A DNA stretch of 64,000 nucleotides from Sphingomonas sp. AOB5 (GCF_029433115.1 NZ_JARNTV010000010.1:1-64000), one strand, 5' to 3'; positions 1-9,700 are shown, numbered from the stretch's first letter. The notes: generated by a model from the letters alone, not told the origin. A program made the numbers and translations.

Positions 1-928
1 GCGGCAACGTGCTCGCCAGCATCGCGGACGCACCCGGCGTGTCGATCCCGGCGGGCGCGAACTCGGCACCGCTCGACCGGCCCCGCGCCGCGATACGCTC
101 GTCATACCAGGCCAGCGGATCGCTCTCGTCGATCAGCGCCTTCAGCCGCTCGCGCATCGCATCCAGCTGCACTGCCACCGTCTCGCGGCCCGTGAACCGG
201 CGCAGCGGCGCGTGGAACAGCGCCTCCGCCCGCGCCTGGGTGGCAAGATGGGTCAGGAAATCGGTGGGCGCGTCATATTCGAGCAGGATGCCGAAATGCA
301 GCGAATTGCCCTGCGGCGTGCAGCGGTGGCGCAAGCCCGAAGGGACGAACATCATGTCGCCCTCGTTCATCATCACCTCGAACGCGACCGGCGGCACCGC
401 ATCAGGTGGCATCGGCACCGAACGGCGCATGCTCCCTTCCACCACATCGCCATGAAAGTGCCACAGCTTCGATCCCGAAAGCTGAACGATGATCAGGTCT
501 TCGGAATCATAATGGACCTTGAGCCCGGAGGGGCCGAACGAGGCGATCGCGCCGATCATGGTGCGCGCGCCGGTCCAGCGCTCCACCGCGCAGGCAAGGT
601 CCCACAATTTCGGATCGGCGCGGATCAGACTGTTGGCGATCAGCGTGTTGCCCTGACGCGCCACGGTGCGCATCGCGATCGGGCGCGGATAGCCATTCTC
701 CTCCGCCCCGACCTTCTTCAGATCGACCCCGGTGTCGCCGGCATAAATCTTGACCTCATGCGCACCCAGCGCACCGCGCGCCAGCACCCGCTCCAGATCC
801 GCCATCGTCCAGATCGAAGCGGGATCGGCAATCGCACCGGGTATGTGCAGCAGGCGCCGCGCGGCCATATGCTCGCGCAGCGTCTCGTCAGGCAGGGCTG
901 CGCGAATTTGGGACAGGATGGCGTTCAT
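1..928 (-). CDS. JmjC/cupin-type Fe(II)/2-oxoglutarate oxygenase, 3' end outside the window
   Basis: Reading the minus strand from the ATG at 928 gives an open frame to the left edge (about 309 residues, no stop). The protein begins MNAILSQIRAALPDE. A cupin core is visible: HYDSEDLIIVQLSGSKLWHFHG, shortened here to the HxD metal pair (HYD) followed by LSGSKLWHFH, then GDMMFVPSGLRHRC carrying the distal His. This HxD...H arrangement is that of JmjC/cupin-4 hydroxylases such as the ribosomal oxygenases. The C-terminal part resembles the dimerisation/winged-helix tail of that group but is cut off. It is divergently transcribed from the small putative RiPP precursor at 1128, with a ~200-bp shared upstream region. 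A role in peptide hydroxylation is only an inference from that position; a ribosomal-protein or unknown substrate is equally possible. Confidence 0.75.
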   Translation of the reverse strand, partial: MNAILSQIRAALPDETLREHMAARRLLHIPGAIADPASIWTMADLERVLARGALGAHEVKIYAGDTGVDLKKVGAEENGYPRPIAMRTVARQGNTLIANSLIRADPKLWDLACAVERWTGARTMIGAIASFGPSGLKVHYDSEDLIIVQLSGSKLWHFHGDVVEGSMRRSVPMPPDAVPPVAFEVMMNEGDMMFVPSGLRHRCTPQGNSLHFGILLEYDAPTDFLTHLATQARAEALFHAPLRRFTGRETVAVQLDAMRERLKALIDESDPLAWYDERIAARGRSSGAEFAPAGIDTPGASAMLASTLP

Positions 929-1004
929 ATTGGACTCGTTGCGGTCCCCGTGATTATCATCGCTTCGTCGAAACGCCACGTCGTTAACGATTCGGACGTC
1001 GATG

Positions 1005-1025
1005 CGGTGCATAATTGCTACACCG
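1005..1025. promoter_or_regulatory. inverted repeat upstream of the small peptide gene
   Basis: CGGTG (1005-1009) and CACCG (1021-1025) form a dyad around an AT-rich 11-nt centre. It lies in the divergent region between the oxygenase and the peptide gene, so it could be an operator for either. The arms are only five bases, so chance is possible. Confidence 0.25.
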
Positions 1026-1127
1026 TATCCGACTTGTTCGTTTCTTGTCGGAAATGGCTAAGACATGAATTGCGCGGCACAAAAGGTTCGTGTAAGTGCC
1101 CGAGGGACATAAAGAGGGGTAACGCCT

Positions 1128-1277
1128 GTGAATCCGGAACTGAAGATCGATGCCGCCCAGCCCGAGTGGAACACGCCCGTTCTGAGCGAAGACCGCATCA
1201 CCGATTCGACCCAGCACTATTTCCTGGCGGGCATCGATAACTACGAAGCCACCAATCCGGTCGGCTACGGCAGCTAA
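1128..1277 (+). CDS. putative RiPP precursor peptide (49 aa)
   Basis: A GTG-initiated 49-codon frame with a strong ribosome binding site (AGAGGGG, about 7 nt upstream) and its own terminator 25 nt after the stop. The peptide begins VNPELKIDAAQPEW and ends EATNPVGYGS. The leader contains WNTPVL, which fits the Y/WxxPxL signature recognised by PqqD-like RRE domains in lasso and related RiPP pathways. It is followed by a Thr (residue 28) two positions before His30. If cleavage is after Gln29, the core would be HYFLAGID followed by a 12-residue tail, placing an Asp at position 8 as in an eight-residue lasso ring. A His at core position 1 would be unusual. No maturation enzyme other than the divergent JmjC protein is visible; others could lie left of the window. 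It could also be an unrelated small protein. Confidence 0.55.
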   Translation: MNPELKIDAAQPEWNTPVLSEDRITDSTQHYFLAGIDNYEATNPVGYGS

Positions 1278-1301
1278 TAGCGCCAGCGCGGAAGAAATTC
1301 A

Positions 1302-1334
1302 TCAGCTCCGGCGATCATCGCCGGGGCTGATTTT
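1302..1334 (+). terminator. rho-independent terminator of the small peptide gene
   Basis: A near-perfect 14-bp stem (1302-1315 with 1317-1330, one G-T pair, minimal loop) is followed by TTTT. Its position 25 nt after the TAA at 1275 supports the short upstream gene being a real, independent transcript. Confidence 0.75.
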
Positions 1335-1374
1335 CGTTGCCTGAAGCAATTGCAATATCGAACTGCAATGACGA

Positions 1375-2586
1375 TCAGCCGATGATCCCGTCGGCAACCA
1401 GGCGATCGATAATCGCCGCGTCATAACCCAGTCCTTCCAGCACTTCCCGGCTATGCTGCCCCAGAGTCGGCGGCGCGACGGGATCGACCACCGGTGTGCG
1501 CCCCAGCTTGAGCGGCGACGCCACCAGTCTCACTTCCCCGGCACTCGGATGCGGCACGCTAGCCACCATGCCGCGCGCCTGCGTTTCCGGCGCTGCCAGC
1601 GCCTCGCCCACACCGCGAACTGCGCCGGTCGGCACACCCACCGAACGCAATCCCTCCAGCCACCACTCGGTCGGCCGCTGCGCGATCAACGGGATCAGCT
1701 CGGCCAGCAACGCAGCGCGATTGGTCACGCGCGCACTGTTCTTCGCGAAGCATTCGTCACTCGCCAGATCGGGCCGCTCGAGCAGCCTGGTGCATAGCGC
1801 CGCGAATTGCCCGTCATTGCCCACCGCGATCACCACCTGCCCGTCGCTGGTGTCGAACAATTGATAGGGCACCACCGTGGGGTGACCGTTGCCGTATCGC
1901 TTCGGCTCGGTGCCCGCGACCAAGGCCGCGCTGCCGACATTGGCGAGCATCGACAGCTGGCAATCATAGAGCGCCATATCGAGATGCTGGCCCTCCCCGT
2001 CCCGGTCCGCCGCGATCAGCGCCGCCAGGATCGCCTGCGCCGCGGCCATGCCAGTGAACAGGTCCGCCACCGCCACGCCGACCTTCATCGGCTCGCCATC
2101 CACCGGTCCGGTGACCGACATCAGCCCGCCCTCGGCCTGGATGACATAGTCATAGCCCGGCCGCTCCGCGATCGGCGAGGTGCGGCCGTATCCCGAGACC
2201 GAACAATAGACGATGCGCGGGTTGATCGCGGCGATCGACGCGTAATCGAGCCCGTATTTGTCCAGCCCACCCAGCTTGTAATTCTCGACCAGCACGTCCG
2301 CTTGCGCCGCCAGCGCTTTCACGATCGCCTGCCCCTCGGGCTTCGAGATATCGAGCGCGATGCTGCGCTTGTTGCGATTGGCGCACAGATAATAGGCCGA
2401 TTCGCCGCCGGTATAGGGCGGTCCCCAATGCCGCGTATCGTCCCCGCCGCGCGGATGCTCCACCTTGGTGACGTCCGCACCCAGATCCGCGAGCACCATC
2501 GTGCACCACGGCCCCGCCAGCACGCGCGAGAGATCGAGGACACGGCGCCCGGCAAGCGGTGGTGCGGTTTTGGATCGGTCGGTCAT
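1375..2586 (-). CDS. CaiB/BaiF family CoA transferase
   Basis: A class III CoA transferase that moves CoA between acyl groups, 403 residues from the chosen ATG. The N-terminus shows LDLSRVLAGPWCTMVLADLGADVTK-type family sequence, then VEHPRGGDDTRHWGPP. The middle has the conserved ADVLVENYKLG block and a GYGR...RPGYD region typical of CaiB/BaiF proteins. I start at MTDRSK (2586), which has GGAAG upstream. A longer frame to 2643 exists but would nearly abut the tRNA and adds non-family sequence. The substrate cannot be told from sequence. It stands alone between the peptide-gene terminator and tRNA-Gln; the stop is at 1375 and no partner acyl-CoA ligase is adjacent. Confidence 0.9.
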   Translation of the reverse strand: MTDRSKTAPPLAGRRVLDLSRVLAGPWCTMVLADLGADVTKVEHPRGGDDTRHWGPPYTGGESAYYLCANRNKRSIALDISKPEGQAIVKALAAQADVLVENYKLGGLDKYGLDYASIAAINPRIVYCSVSGYGRTSPIAERPGYDYVIQAEGGLMSVTGPVDGEPMKVGVAVADLFTGMAAAQAILAALIAADRDGEGQHLDMALYDCQLSMLANVGSAALVAGTEPKRYGNGHPTVVPYQLFDTSDGQVVIAVGNDGQFAALCTRLLERPDLASDECFAKNSARVTNRAALLAELIPLIAQRPTEWWLEGLRSVGVPTGAVRGVGEALAAPETQARGMVASVPHPSAGEVRLVASPLKLGRTPVVDPVAPPTLGQHSREVLEGLGYDAAIIDRLVADGIIG

Positions 2587-2649
2587 TGGCGTGGCTTCCG
2601 GCCTGCGATTGGCAGGGTCAAGCGGAAGATGCGGCGGCCGCAAAGGAAC

Positions 2650-2724
2650 TGGCTGGGGCGGAAGGATTCGAACCTTCGGTACACGGCATCAAAAGCCGTT
2701 GCCTTACCGCTTGGCTACGCCCCA
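2650..2724 (-). tRNA. tRNA-Gln (anticodon TTG)
   Basis: On the minus strand the acceptor TGGGGCG (2724-2718) pairs with CGCCCCA (2660-2654), followed by discriminator G and an encoded CCA (2652-2650). The anticodon arm reads CGGCTTTTGATGCCG, giving loop CTTTTGA and anticodon TTG. The T arm contains GGTTCGAATCC. The D-arm sequence AGCCAAGCGGTAAGGC is normal for tRNA-Gln. Confidence 0.95.
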
Positions 2725-2768
2725 GCAGGAAGCGCGGCTTATAGTGTTCCCGCCGCGCTTGGGAAGCC

Positions 2769-3866
2769 TCAGAAAAGGCGTTGCAGCCAACCGTGCGGAT
2801 CGGGTGCTTCGCCGCGCTGGATCGCGACCAGATCGGCGCGCAGCTTCTCGGTCAGGATGCCGGGACCGCCATTGCCGATGGTGAAATCCGTCTCGCGTCC
2901 GCGCACGCGGCCGATCGGGGTGACCACCGCCGCGGTGCCGCAGGCGAACGCCTCGCGCAGCTTACCGCTGCGTGCATCGGCTTCCCACTGATCGATGCTG
3001 TAGCGTTCCTCGCGCACCGTGATCCCGGCGTCGCGCGCCAGCGTCAGCAGCGATTCGCGGGTGATGCCCGGCAGGATCGTCCCGCCCAGCGGGGGCGTCT
3101 GGATCGAACCGTCGTCGAACACGAAGAAGGTGTTCATGCCGCCCAGTTCCTCGACCCACTTATTCTCGACCGCGTCGAGAAAAACCACCTGATCGCATTC
3201 GTTGCGGATCGCCTCTGCCTGAGCGATCAGGCTGCTGGCATAGTTGCCGCCGCACTTGGCCGCGCCAGTACCACCGGGCGCCGCGCGGGTGTAATGCTCG
3301 GAGATCCACAGCGTCACCGAAGGCGCGCCGCCCTTGAAATAGGCGCCGGCCGGCGATGCGATCACCATGTAGAGATATTCGGAAGCAGGCTTCACGCCGA
3401 GGAACACTTCGCTGGCGAACATGAAGGGTCGCAGATAGAGCGAGCCGCCTTCGCTGTCCGGGATCCAGTCGCGGTCGGCCTTCACCAGTTCGCGCACCGA
3501 ATTGAGGAAAAGTTCGTCCGGCAGCGGCGCCATCGCCATACGCTCGGCGGATTCGCGGAAACGCGCCGCATTGGCTTCGGGACGGAACAAAGCCGCGCCG
3601 CCATCGGGCAGGCGATAGGCCTTCAGCCCTTCGAAAATCTCTTGAGCATAGTGGAGCACGGCGCAGGCGGGATCCATCTGGATCGGGCCGCGCGGCTGGA
3701 TGCGGGCATCGTGCCAGCCCTTCTCGACCGAATATTTGATCACCACCATGTGATCGGTGAAGACTTTGCCGAAACCGGGATTCTCGAGGATCGCCGCACG
3801 GTCCGCCACGGCGACCGGATTGGCATGTGCCTCGAACTCGAAATCCAGGATCGTCGCGTCTTCCAT
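2769..3866 (-). CDS. ilvE: branched-chain amino acid aminotransferase
   Basis: A PLP-dependent class IV aminotransferase for the last step of valine, leucine and isoleucine synthesis or the first step of their breakdown. The 365-residue length and the sequence EIFEGLKAYR near residues 76-85 place it in the long BCAT type. The PLP lysine is Lys204 in GTGAAKCGGNYA, and EELGGMNTFFVF follows as the cofactor/carboxylate-binding segment. I start at MEDATILDFEF (3866); the frame extends upstream to 3932 but would run into the divergent MarR gene. It shares a ~65-bp divergent region with that regulator, which may therefore control it. Confidence 0.95.
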   Translation of the reverse strand: MEDATILDFEFEAHANPVAVADRAAILENPGFGKVFTDHMVVIKYSVEKGWHDARIQPRGPIQMDPACAVLHYAQEIFEGLKAYRLPDGGAALFRPEANAARFRESAERMAMAPLPDELFLNSVRELVKADRDWIPDSEGGSLYLRPFMFASEVFLGVKPASEYLYMVIASPAGAYFKGGAPSVTLWISEHYTRAAPGGTGAAKCGGNYASSLIAQAEAIRNECDQVVFLDAVENKWVEELGGMNTFFVFDDGSIQTPPLGGTILPGITRESLLTLARDAGITVREERYSIDQWEADARSGKLREAFACGTAAVVTPIGRVRGRETDFTIGNGGPGILTEKLRADLVAIQRGEAPDPHGWLQRLF

Positions 3867-3930
3867 TGGCTGTGTCCGGTCGTTCGTCTTGGGTTGCGGA
3901 GGACTAGGCCCGGTGGCAAGAATGGTCAAC

Positions 3931-4416
3931 ATGGCTGCCCCAATTCCCGCCTCTCCTTTGTTCCTGCGCGAGCCGGAAATCCGGCGCGGCGTGGAACTGC
4001 TCTATTTCGGCTATTCGCACCTGACCCGCACCATCGACGCGGGGCTCGCCGAGCAGGGCCTGGGCCGGGCGCACCACCGCGCACTCTATTTCATCGCCCG
4101 CAAGCCGGACCTGACGGTGAGCGAGTTGCTGGCGCTGCTGGCGATCACCAAGCAATCGCTCGGCCGGGTGCTGGGCGAATTGGCAGAGCGCGAACTGGTC
4201 GAGACGCGCACCGGCGAGAAGGACCGGCGGCAACGGCTGTTGCGGTTGACCGCCAAGGGCACCGCGCTGGAAGCCGAACTGTTCGAAGCTCTGCGCGAAA
4301 AGCTCTCCGCCGCCTATTCGCGCGCCGACCGTGAGGCGGTCGGCGGGTTCTGGGCGGTGCTGGAAGGTCTTGTGCCCGAAAGCGAGCGCGACCGGGTGGC
4401 ACAGCTGGGGCGGTAA
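3931..4416 (+). CDS. MarR family transcriptional regulator
   Basis: A 161-residue winged-helix regulator. Helices around LTVSELLALLAITKQSLGRVLGELAE form the helix-turn-helix, and the wing contains the family signature TGEKDRRQRLLRLTAKG. It is divergent from ilvE, so a nearby target or autoregulation is likely. The start could also be the ATG at 3922; I chose 3931 (MAAPIPAS) without a decisive ribosome binding site. The inducer cannot be deduced. The stop at 4416 is one base from the convergent proC stop. Confidence 0.85.
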   Translation: MAAPIPASPLFLREPEIRRGVELLYFGYSHLTRTIDAGLAEQGLGRAHHRALYFIARKPDLTVSELLALLAITKQSLGRVLGELAERELVETRTGEKDRRQRLLRLTAKGTALEAELFEALREKLSAAYSRADREAVGGFWAVLEGLVPESERDRVAQLGR

Positions 4417-4417
4417 C

Positions 4418-5200
4418 CTAGCCCCGCGCAGCTTCCGCCAGTTCGGCGCTGCGCTTCGCCGCTGCATCCAGCGTTTCGTGGATCAACCGCTTCAGCGCAT
4501 TGTCGTGATCGAGCACGTTCAGGCCGGCGCGGGTGGTGCCGCCGGGGCTGGCGACGCGATCCGCCAGCGTGGCGGGGCTGGCGTCCGATTTCTCGGCCAA
4601 TGCCGCGGCGCCTTCCACAGTGGCGATGGCGAAACGCTGCGCCTGATCGGCAGGAAGCCCCAGCGCAGTACCGGCATCGGCCAGCGCTTCGATCAGCCGG
4701 TAGATGAAACCCGGCCCGCTGCCCGACAGCGCAGTGACGACATGGAACTGGTCCTCGCGCTCGATCCATTCGACCAGCCCCAGCGGCGCCATCAGCCCAT
4801 GGGCGACCGCTCGGGCATCGGCGTCGCTGCTCTCGGTATGGAGCGCGACCACCCCCTTCGCGATATCCACCGGCAGATTGGGCATCGCACGCACCACGGC
4901 ATCGGCGTCAAAACGTGCGGCCAGCGTCGCCTCCTCGACCCCCGCAAGGATCGAGACCAGCAGCTTCGCTTTCAGCCGCGGTAGACTACCCAGCTGCTGC
5001 GGCTTGATCGCCAGCACCAGCACGTCCGGCGCACCCTCGGGCACCTCGGCGACGAGGCGCACGCCGCGCGGCACCTTGGGCGCATAGGGATCGATCACGG
5101 TGATGGAGGACGGCGCGGTGCCGCTGGCGATCCAGCGGCGCAGCATCGCTCCGCCCATATTGCCGCAGCCCACCAGCCAGATGCTGGCAGCGGCGGTCAC
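4418..5200 (-). CDS. proC: pyrroline-5-carboxylate reductase
   Basis: Catalyses NAD(P)H reduction of pyrroline-5-carboxylate to proline. The 260-residue protein has an N-terminal Rossmann motif GCGNMGGA (residues 11-18) and the C-terminal P5CR signature region GSGPGFIYRLIEALADAG followed by the ASPGGTTRAGL segment that lines the active site. The GTG start at 5200 overlaps the stop of the upstream YbjN gene in a GTGA arrangement, so the two are translationally coupled. The long upstream extension of the frame has non-family composition and is rejected. Confidence 0.93.
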   Translation of the reverse strand: MTAAASIWLVGCGNMGGAMLRRWIASGTAPSSITVIDPYAPKVPRGVRLVAEVPEGAPDVLVLAIKPQQLGSLPRLKAKLLVSILAGVEEATLAARFDADAVVRAMPNLPVDIAKGVVALHTESSDADARAVAHGLMAPLGLVEWIEREDQFHVVTALSGSGPGFIYRLIEALADAGTALGLPADQAQRFAIATVEGAAALAEKSDASPATLADRVASPGGTTRAGLNVLDHDNALKRLIHETLDAAAKRSAELAEAARG

Positions 5201-5697
5201 GCTTCGCCCTGCGTCTCGATCAGCGCGGAAGCCAGCGCGTCGGCCGGCGTCTTGCCGCCCCACAGCACGAACTGGAACACCGGATAGAAGCGCTCGCACT
5301 CGTCGATCGCGCTTTCGATCAGCAGCTCCGCCTGGGCGAGGCTCAGCGTCGGCTCCTCGCCATCGACCATCGTCGCGTGACGGAACAACAGGATGCCACT
5401 GGCCGACCACAGCTCGAAATGACCGATCCACAGCTGTTCGTTGACCAGCCCGATCGTCTCGTACAGCGCGGCGCGGCGCTCGTCGGGCACGCGGATGTCC
5501 GGAAAGGCCAGGAACTGCAGCACGCCGTCATCCTCGCGCCAGATCGCGCGAAGCTCATATTCGGTCCAGCTGCCCTTCACCTTGGCGACGATCTCGTCGT
5601 CCTCGCGCTCGTGCGACCAGCCATGTGCGGCATAGTAGCTTTCGAGCATGTCGATCGGCGCGGCGTCGTCGCGATCGAACTCGGCTTCGTCGAGCAT
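5197..5697 (-). CDS. YbjN domain-containing protein
   Basis: A 166-residue soluble protein with a fold resembling type III secretion chaperones. The start MLDEAEFDRDDAAP at 5697 is preceded by GGAGG with 5-nt spacing, which rules against the slightly longer frame to 5709. The body contains the acidic YbjN pattern WTEYELRAIWREDDGVLQFLAFPD and ends WGGKTPADALASALIE. In alphaproteobacteria this gene commonly precedes proC, as here, where the two overlap by four bases. The molecular role is unknown. Confidence 0.85.
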   Translation of the reverse strand: MLDEAEFDRDDAAPIDMLESYYAAHGWSHEREDDEIVAKVKGSWTEYELRAIWREDDGVLQFLAFPDIRVPDERRAALYETIGLVNEQLWIGHFELWSASGILLFRHATMVDGEEPTLSLAQAELLIESAIDECERFYPVFQFVLWGGKTPADALASALIETQGEA

Positions 5698-5806
5698 CAC
5701 AACCTCCACCCCAGAAACGCTGGAGCAGAACTAACGGTCCATCGGCGGAGCGCACAAGCGCGGCGTGGGCAAGCCTGTCGAAAAGCTGTGGAAAAGCCGT
5801 GCAAGC

Positions 5807-6115
5807 TTATCCCTGCGGCTTTTTTGGTGCCTTGGGCTTGGGTGCGGGCTTTGCGGCGGCCTTGGGCGCGGTGCCCAGCTGGGCTTCCAGCGCGGCGATG
5901 CGCAGCTTCAGCGCGTCGGCTTCGTCGCGGGCGGCGACGGCCATGGCCTTCACCACTTCGAATTCGTCGCGGCTGACGAAATCCAGTCCGCCGACCCATT
6001 CCTTGGCCCGCTCGCGCGCGGATTCGCTGCCCTCGCGCGCCATGCCGGCAAAGGTGCCCGCGGCGCCATTCACGAACTTCACGAAATCGTCGAACAGGCG
6101 GTTGTCAGTTTGCAT
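5807..6115 (-). CDS. UbiK-like accessory factor (membrane fusogenic family)
   Basis: A 102-residue protein that starts MQTDNRLFDDFVKFVNGAAG. An amphipathic N-terminal helix is followed by SRDEFEVVKAMAVAARDEAD and a coiled coil LKLRIAALEAQLG, then an Ala/Lys/Pro-rich tail. This layout matches the UbiK/BMFP family, which trimerises, contacts lipids and assists ubiquinone synthesis. The gene start overlaps the end of the TspO gene by 11 bases, so it is probably co-transcribed from upstream. The PxPKPKAPKK tail is typical of alphaproteobacterial members. Confidence 0.85.
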   Translation of the reverse strand: MQTDNRLFDDFVKFVNGAAGTFAGMAREGSESARERAKEWVGGLDFVSRDEFEVVKAMAVAARDEADALKLRIAALEAQLGTAPKAAAKPAPKPKAPKKPQG

Positions 6116-6719
6116 TGGTCTGGACCTCGAACGGTTCACTGGTCACGCCATTGTCGCTCGGCGCGTCGAGTATCACTTGGTCACTCGACCCCGACGGGAC
6201 AAGACCCGCCGCGTTCGGATTGAGCCGGTCGATCTGATTGAGCAGGAAACCCGCGTAGCAGACCCAGGCGAGATAGGGCAGCAGCAGCACCGCCGCGCCC
6301 ACCCGGATCCGGCCGAACAGGATGATGGTCAGCATCACCAGCACGCCCAGCACGCACAGCAGGATGAAAGCCGTCTGCACCTGATGCATGCCGAAAAAGA
6401 CCGGCGACCAGGCAAGGTTGACGCCCATCTGCACCGCGAAGACCACCAGCGCGGGGCCACGCAGCGTCGATCCACGGGCGTTGATGATCATCGCCAGCGC
6501 CAGACCGGCCAGCACGTAGATCACCGTCCAGGCGACCGGGAAGGCGATCTCCGGCGGCATGTTCTCGGGCTTGATCAGCGCCATATACCACGGATTCTGC
6601 GATCCCGAGGGAACGAGGCGCGCCGAAGTGAAGCCGAGCAACAGGATGAACGGCACCGTGACCACCGCCCATCGCAGATAGGCGAGGCGCAATTGCCCCT
6701 TCGATGCGATCTCCCTCAA
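6105..6719 (-). CDS. tspO: TspO/MBR family membrane protein
   Basis: A 204-residue protein with five predicted membrane helices, starting MREIASKGQLRLAYLR. Family hallmarks are present: the Trp-rich WYMALIKP near the first loop, PPEIAFPVAWTVIYVLAGLA in helix 2, and NLAWSPVFFG in helix 3. TspO proteins bind porphyrins and sterol-like ligands in the outer or inner membrane and modulate stress responses. A C-terminal soluble tail of about 40 residues extends beyond the usual family length of roughly 160. It lies 13 bp after the RND permease stop on the same strand. Confidence 0.92.
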   Translation of the reverse strand: MREIASKGQLRLAYLRWAVVTVPFILLLGFTSARLVPSGSQNPWYMALIKPENMPPEIAFPVAWTVIYVLAGLALAMIINARGSTLRGPALVVFAVQMGVNLAWSPVFFGMHQVQTAFILLCVLGVLVMLTIILFGRIRVGAAVLLLPYLAWVCYAGFLLNQIDRLNPNAAGLVPSGSSDQVILDAPSDNGVTSEPFEVQTNAN

Positions 6720-6732
6720 ACCCGCGACCTCC

Positions 6733-9700
6733 TTATTCAGCGGGCTGAGGTGCCCCCGAACCTAGCTGCGCGTCAAGCTCCCGCCCGACCGCTTCGGGAG
6801 AACTCGTGCGTTTTGCGAACCTGGTATAGAGAATCGGGATCAGAAAAAGGGTGATCAGCGTCGCCAGCGCCACGCCGAACACGATGACGACGCCGATCGA
6901 AGCGCGCGCCGCACCGCCTGCGCCGCCGCCGATCACCAGCGGAATCGCACCGGCAATGGTCGCGATCGACGTCATCAGAATCGCGCGCAGGCGCCGCGCC
7001 GCCGCCTGACGGATCGCATCGGCAATCTCGGCGCCTTCGTCGCGCAGCTGATTGGCGAACTCCACGATCAGAATGCCGTTCTTCGCCGCCAGACCCACCA
7101 GCATGACGATGCCGATCTGGCTGTAGAGATTGAGCGACTGGCCCATCACCATCAACCCGATCAGGCCACCGCCCACAGCCAACGGCACGGTAGTGATGAT
7201 CACCGCCGGATGGACAAAGCTCTCGAACTGCGCGGCCAGGATCAGATAGACGATCAGGATGGTGATCCCGAACACCATCAGGATCGATCCGCCGGTCTCG
7301 ATGAACGCCTGACTCTCGCCGCGATAGCCCACCGCCAGCACCTCGGGCGAGGCCGCAGCCTGATCCTGCAGGAACTTCAGCGCCTCACCGAGTGAGTAAC
7401 CGGGCGCCAGCGCGCCGGAGAGGGTGATCGCGCGCAGCTTGTTGAACCGGCCCAGATCGCGCGGACCGGCCACCTGCCGCGTCGTGACGAGGTTCGACAG
7501 CGGAACCACGCTGTTGTCGCGCGCGCGGACATAGATCTGCGCGAGATTGGCCAGGCTGGTACGGTCGCCATCCTCGGCCTGCACGATCACGCGATACTCT
7601 TCGCCGCGATCGACATAGGTCGAGACGCGGGTCGAGCCGAGCAGGGTCTGCAGCGCTTGGCTAACCGCCTGCACCGACACGCCCAGATCGCCGGCGCGCT
7701 GCGCGTCCACGTCGATCCGCACCTGCGGCTTGGTTTCCTTGTAATCGCTGTCGAGGTTGATGATCCCCGGATTGTCCGCCGCGGCCTGCAGGATGCGGTC
7801 GCGCGCACGGGCGAGATCCTCATAGGTGTTTCCGGCGATGACGAAGCCGATCGGCTGCCCGCGACCGCGGCCCAGCGCCGATCGCACCGCTGCGTTGCCG
7901 CGTACCGACGGGTTCTGCGCGAGGACGCGGTTGATCTGCTGCACGACCTGCTGCGTGGTCTGGGTGCGGTCTTCCCATGGCTTCAGGAAGACGACGAACA
8001 TACCGCTGTTGAAATCGTCGCTGGCGCTGAAACCGCCCGGGACGCGGGTGATCAGCGATCGCACCGAACCGCCATCGAGCATCGGCAGGAGATTGCCCTG
8101 CAGATCGGTCATATAGCGTTCCATCTGCGCGAAGCCGGTGCCTTCGGGTGCGCTGATCGACACCTGCGCCTGGCCCTGATCCTCGACCGGCACCAGCTCG
8201 GACTGGAGCGTGGTGAAGGCCAGCCCCGACAGGCCCAGGAATATCGCCACCACGATCACCGGGATCAGCGGCTTGCGCAGCGCACCATCCAGACGGCGTG
8301 CGTAGAACCCCTCCAGCCGCTGGAACTTGTCGTCGATCCAGCCGGTGAAGCGCCCGCGCTTCTCATGGCGCAGCATCTTCGAGCAGAGCATCGGCGTGAG
8401 GCTGAGCGCGAGGAAGCCTGAAAAGGCGATCGCGCCGATCATCGCCACCGCCAGCTCGCGGAACAACAGGCCGGTCTGGCCGGCAAGGAAGCACACCGGC
8501 ACGAACACCGCGCAGACGACCAGTGTGGTCGAGATGACCGCGAAGCCCACCTGCCGCGTGCCCTTGTACGCGGCGACCAGCGGCGGCTCGCCTTCCTCGA
8601 TCCGGTGATAGACATTCTCGAGCACGACGATCGCGTCGTCCACGACCAGGCCGATGGCGAGCACCAGCGCGAGCAAGGTCAGCAGGTTGATCGAGAAGCC
8701 GAAGAACCACAGCACCGCCATACTGCCGAGCAGGCAGATCGGCACCGTCACCGCGGGGATCAGCGTCGCGCGCCACGATCCCAGGAACAGGAAGATCACC
8801 ACGACCACCAGCACCGCGGCCTCGCCCAGCGTGTGCCACACGCCCTCGATCGCGCGGCCGATGAACAGCGAATCGTCGCCGCCGATATCCAGCACCATGC
8901 CCTGCGGCAGGGTCGGCTGAAGCTGCGCCATCAGCGCCTTGGCGGCATCGGCAACCGCCAGCGTGTTCGCGCCGGACTGGCGCACGATCCCCAACCCGAC
9001 CGCCTGCGCACCGTTCACGCGGAAGCGCGAATAGGGGTTCTCGGCCCCCTGCTCGACGCGCGCAACGTCGCCCAGCTTGACCTGATAGCCATCCGGCCCA
9101 CGCCCGACGACCAGCGCCGCGAAGCTCTCCGGCGACTGGAACTGGCGATCGACGCGCAGGGTCAGGTTCTGCTGCTGCGATTCGATGCGGCCTGCGGGCA
9201 ATTCGACATTCTGGCGGCGCAGCGCGGCCTCGATATCGGCCGGGGTCAGCTGGAACGCGGCCAGCTTTGCCGGCTGCAGCCAGATGCGCATCGAAGGCCG
9301 CGCATCGCCGCCCACGAACACCCGCGCCACGCCGTTGATGTTGGCGAACCGGTCGGTCAGGTTGCGATCGACCCAGTCGGCAAGCTGGAGCTGGCTCCAG
9401 CCGGGCCGGCGCACCGTGACGAACATGATCGGCGACGCATCGGCATCGACCTTGCGCACCTGCGGCGCCAGCACGTCCTCGGGCAGGTTGCTGACCGCAC
9501 CGGCCACGCGGTCGCGCACGTCGTTGGCGGCTTCGTCGATGTTGCGGCCGGGCGCGAACTCCACCGAAATGTCCGACGAACCGTCGCGCGAACGCGAGGA
9601 GATCACCTGCAACCCCTCGATGCCCGAAAGCTGGTCCTCGAGCGGCTGGGTGATGCGCGCTTCGATCACGCTGGCGGCGGCGCCGGTATAGCTGGTCGAA

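Noticed and set aside
212..1240. Plus-strand 342-residue frame at the left edge
   Set aside because: It is the complement of the JmjC/cupin gene and crosses the divergent promoter region; the minus-strand frame contains the metal-binding motifs.
1128..1277. Firm lasso-peptide call
   Set aside because: The Thr and Asp positions fit, but the first core residue would be His and no cyclase or protease is visible, so only a general RiPP candidate is claimed.
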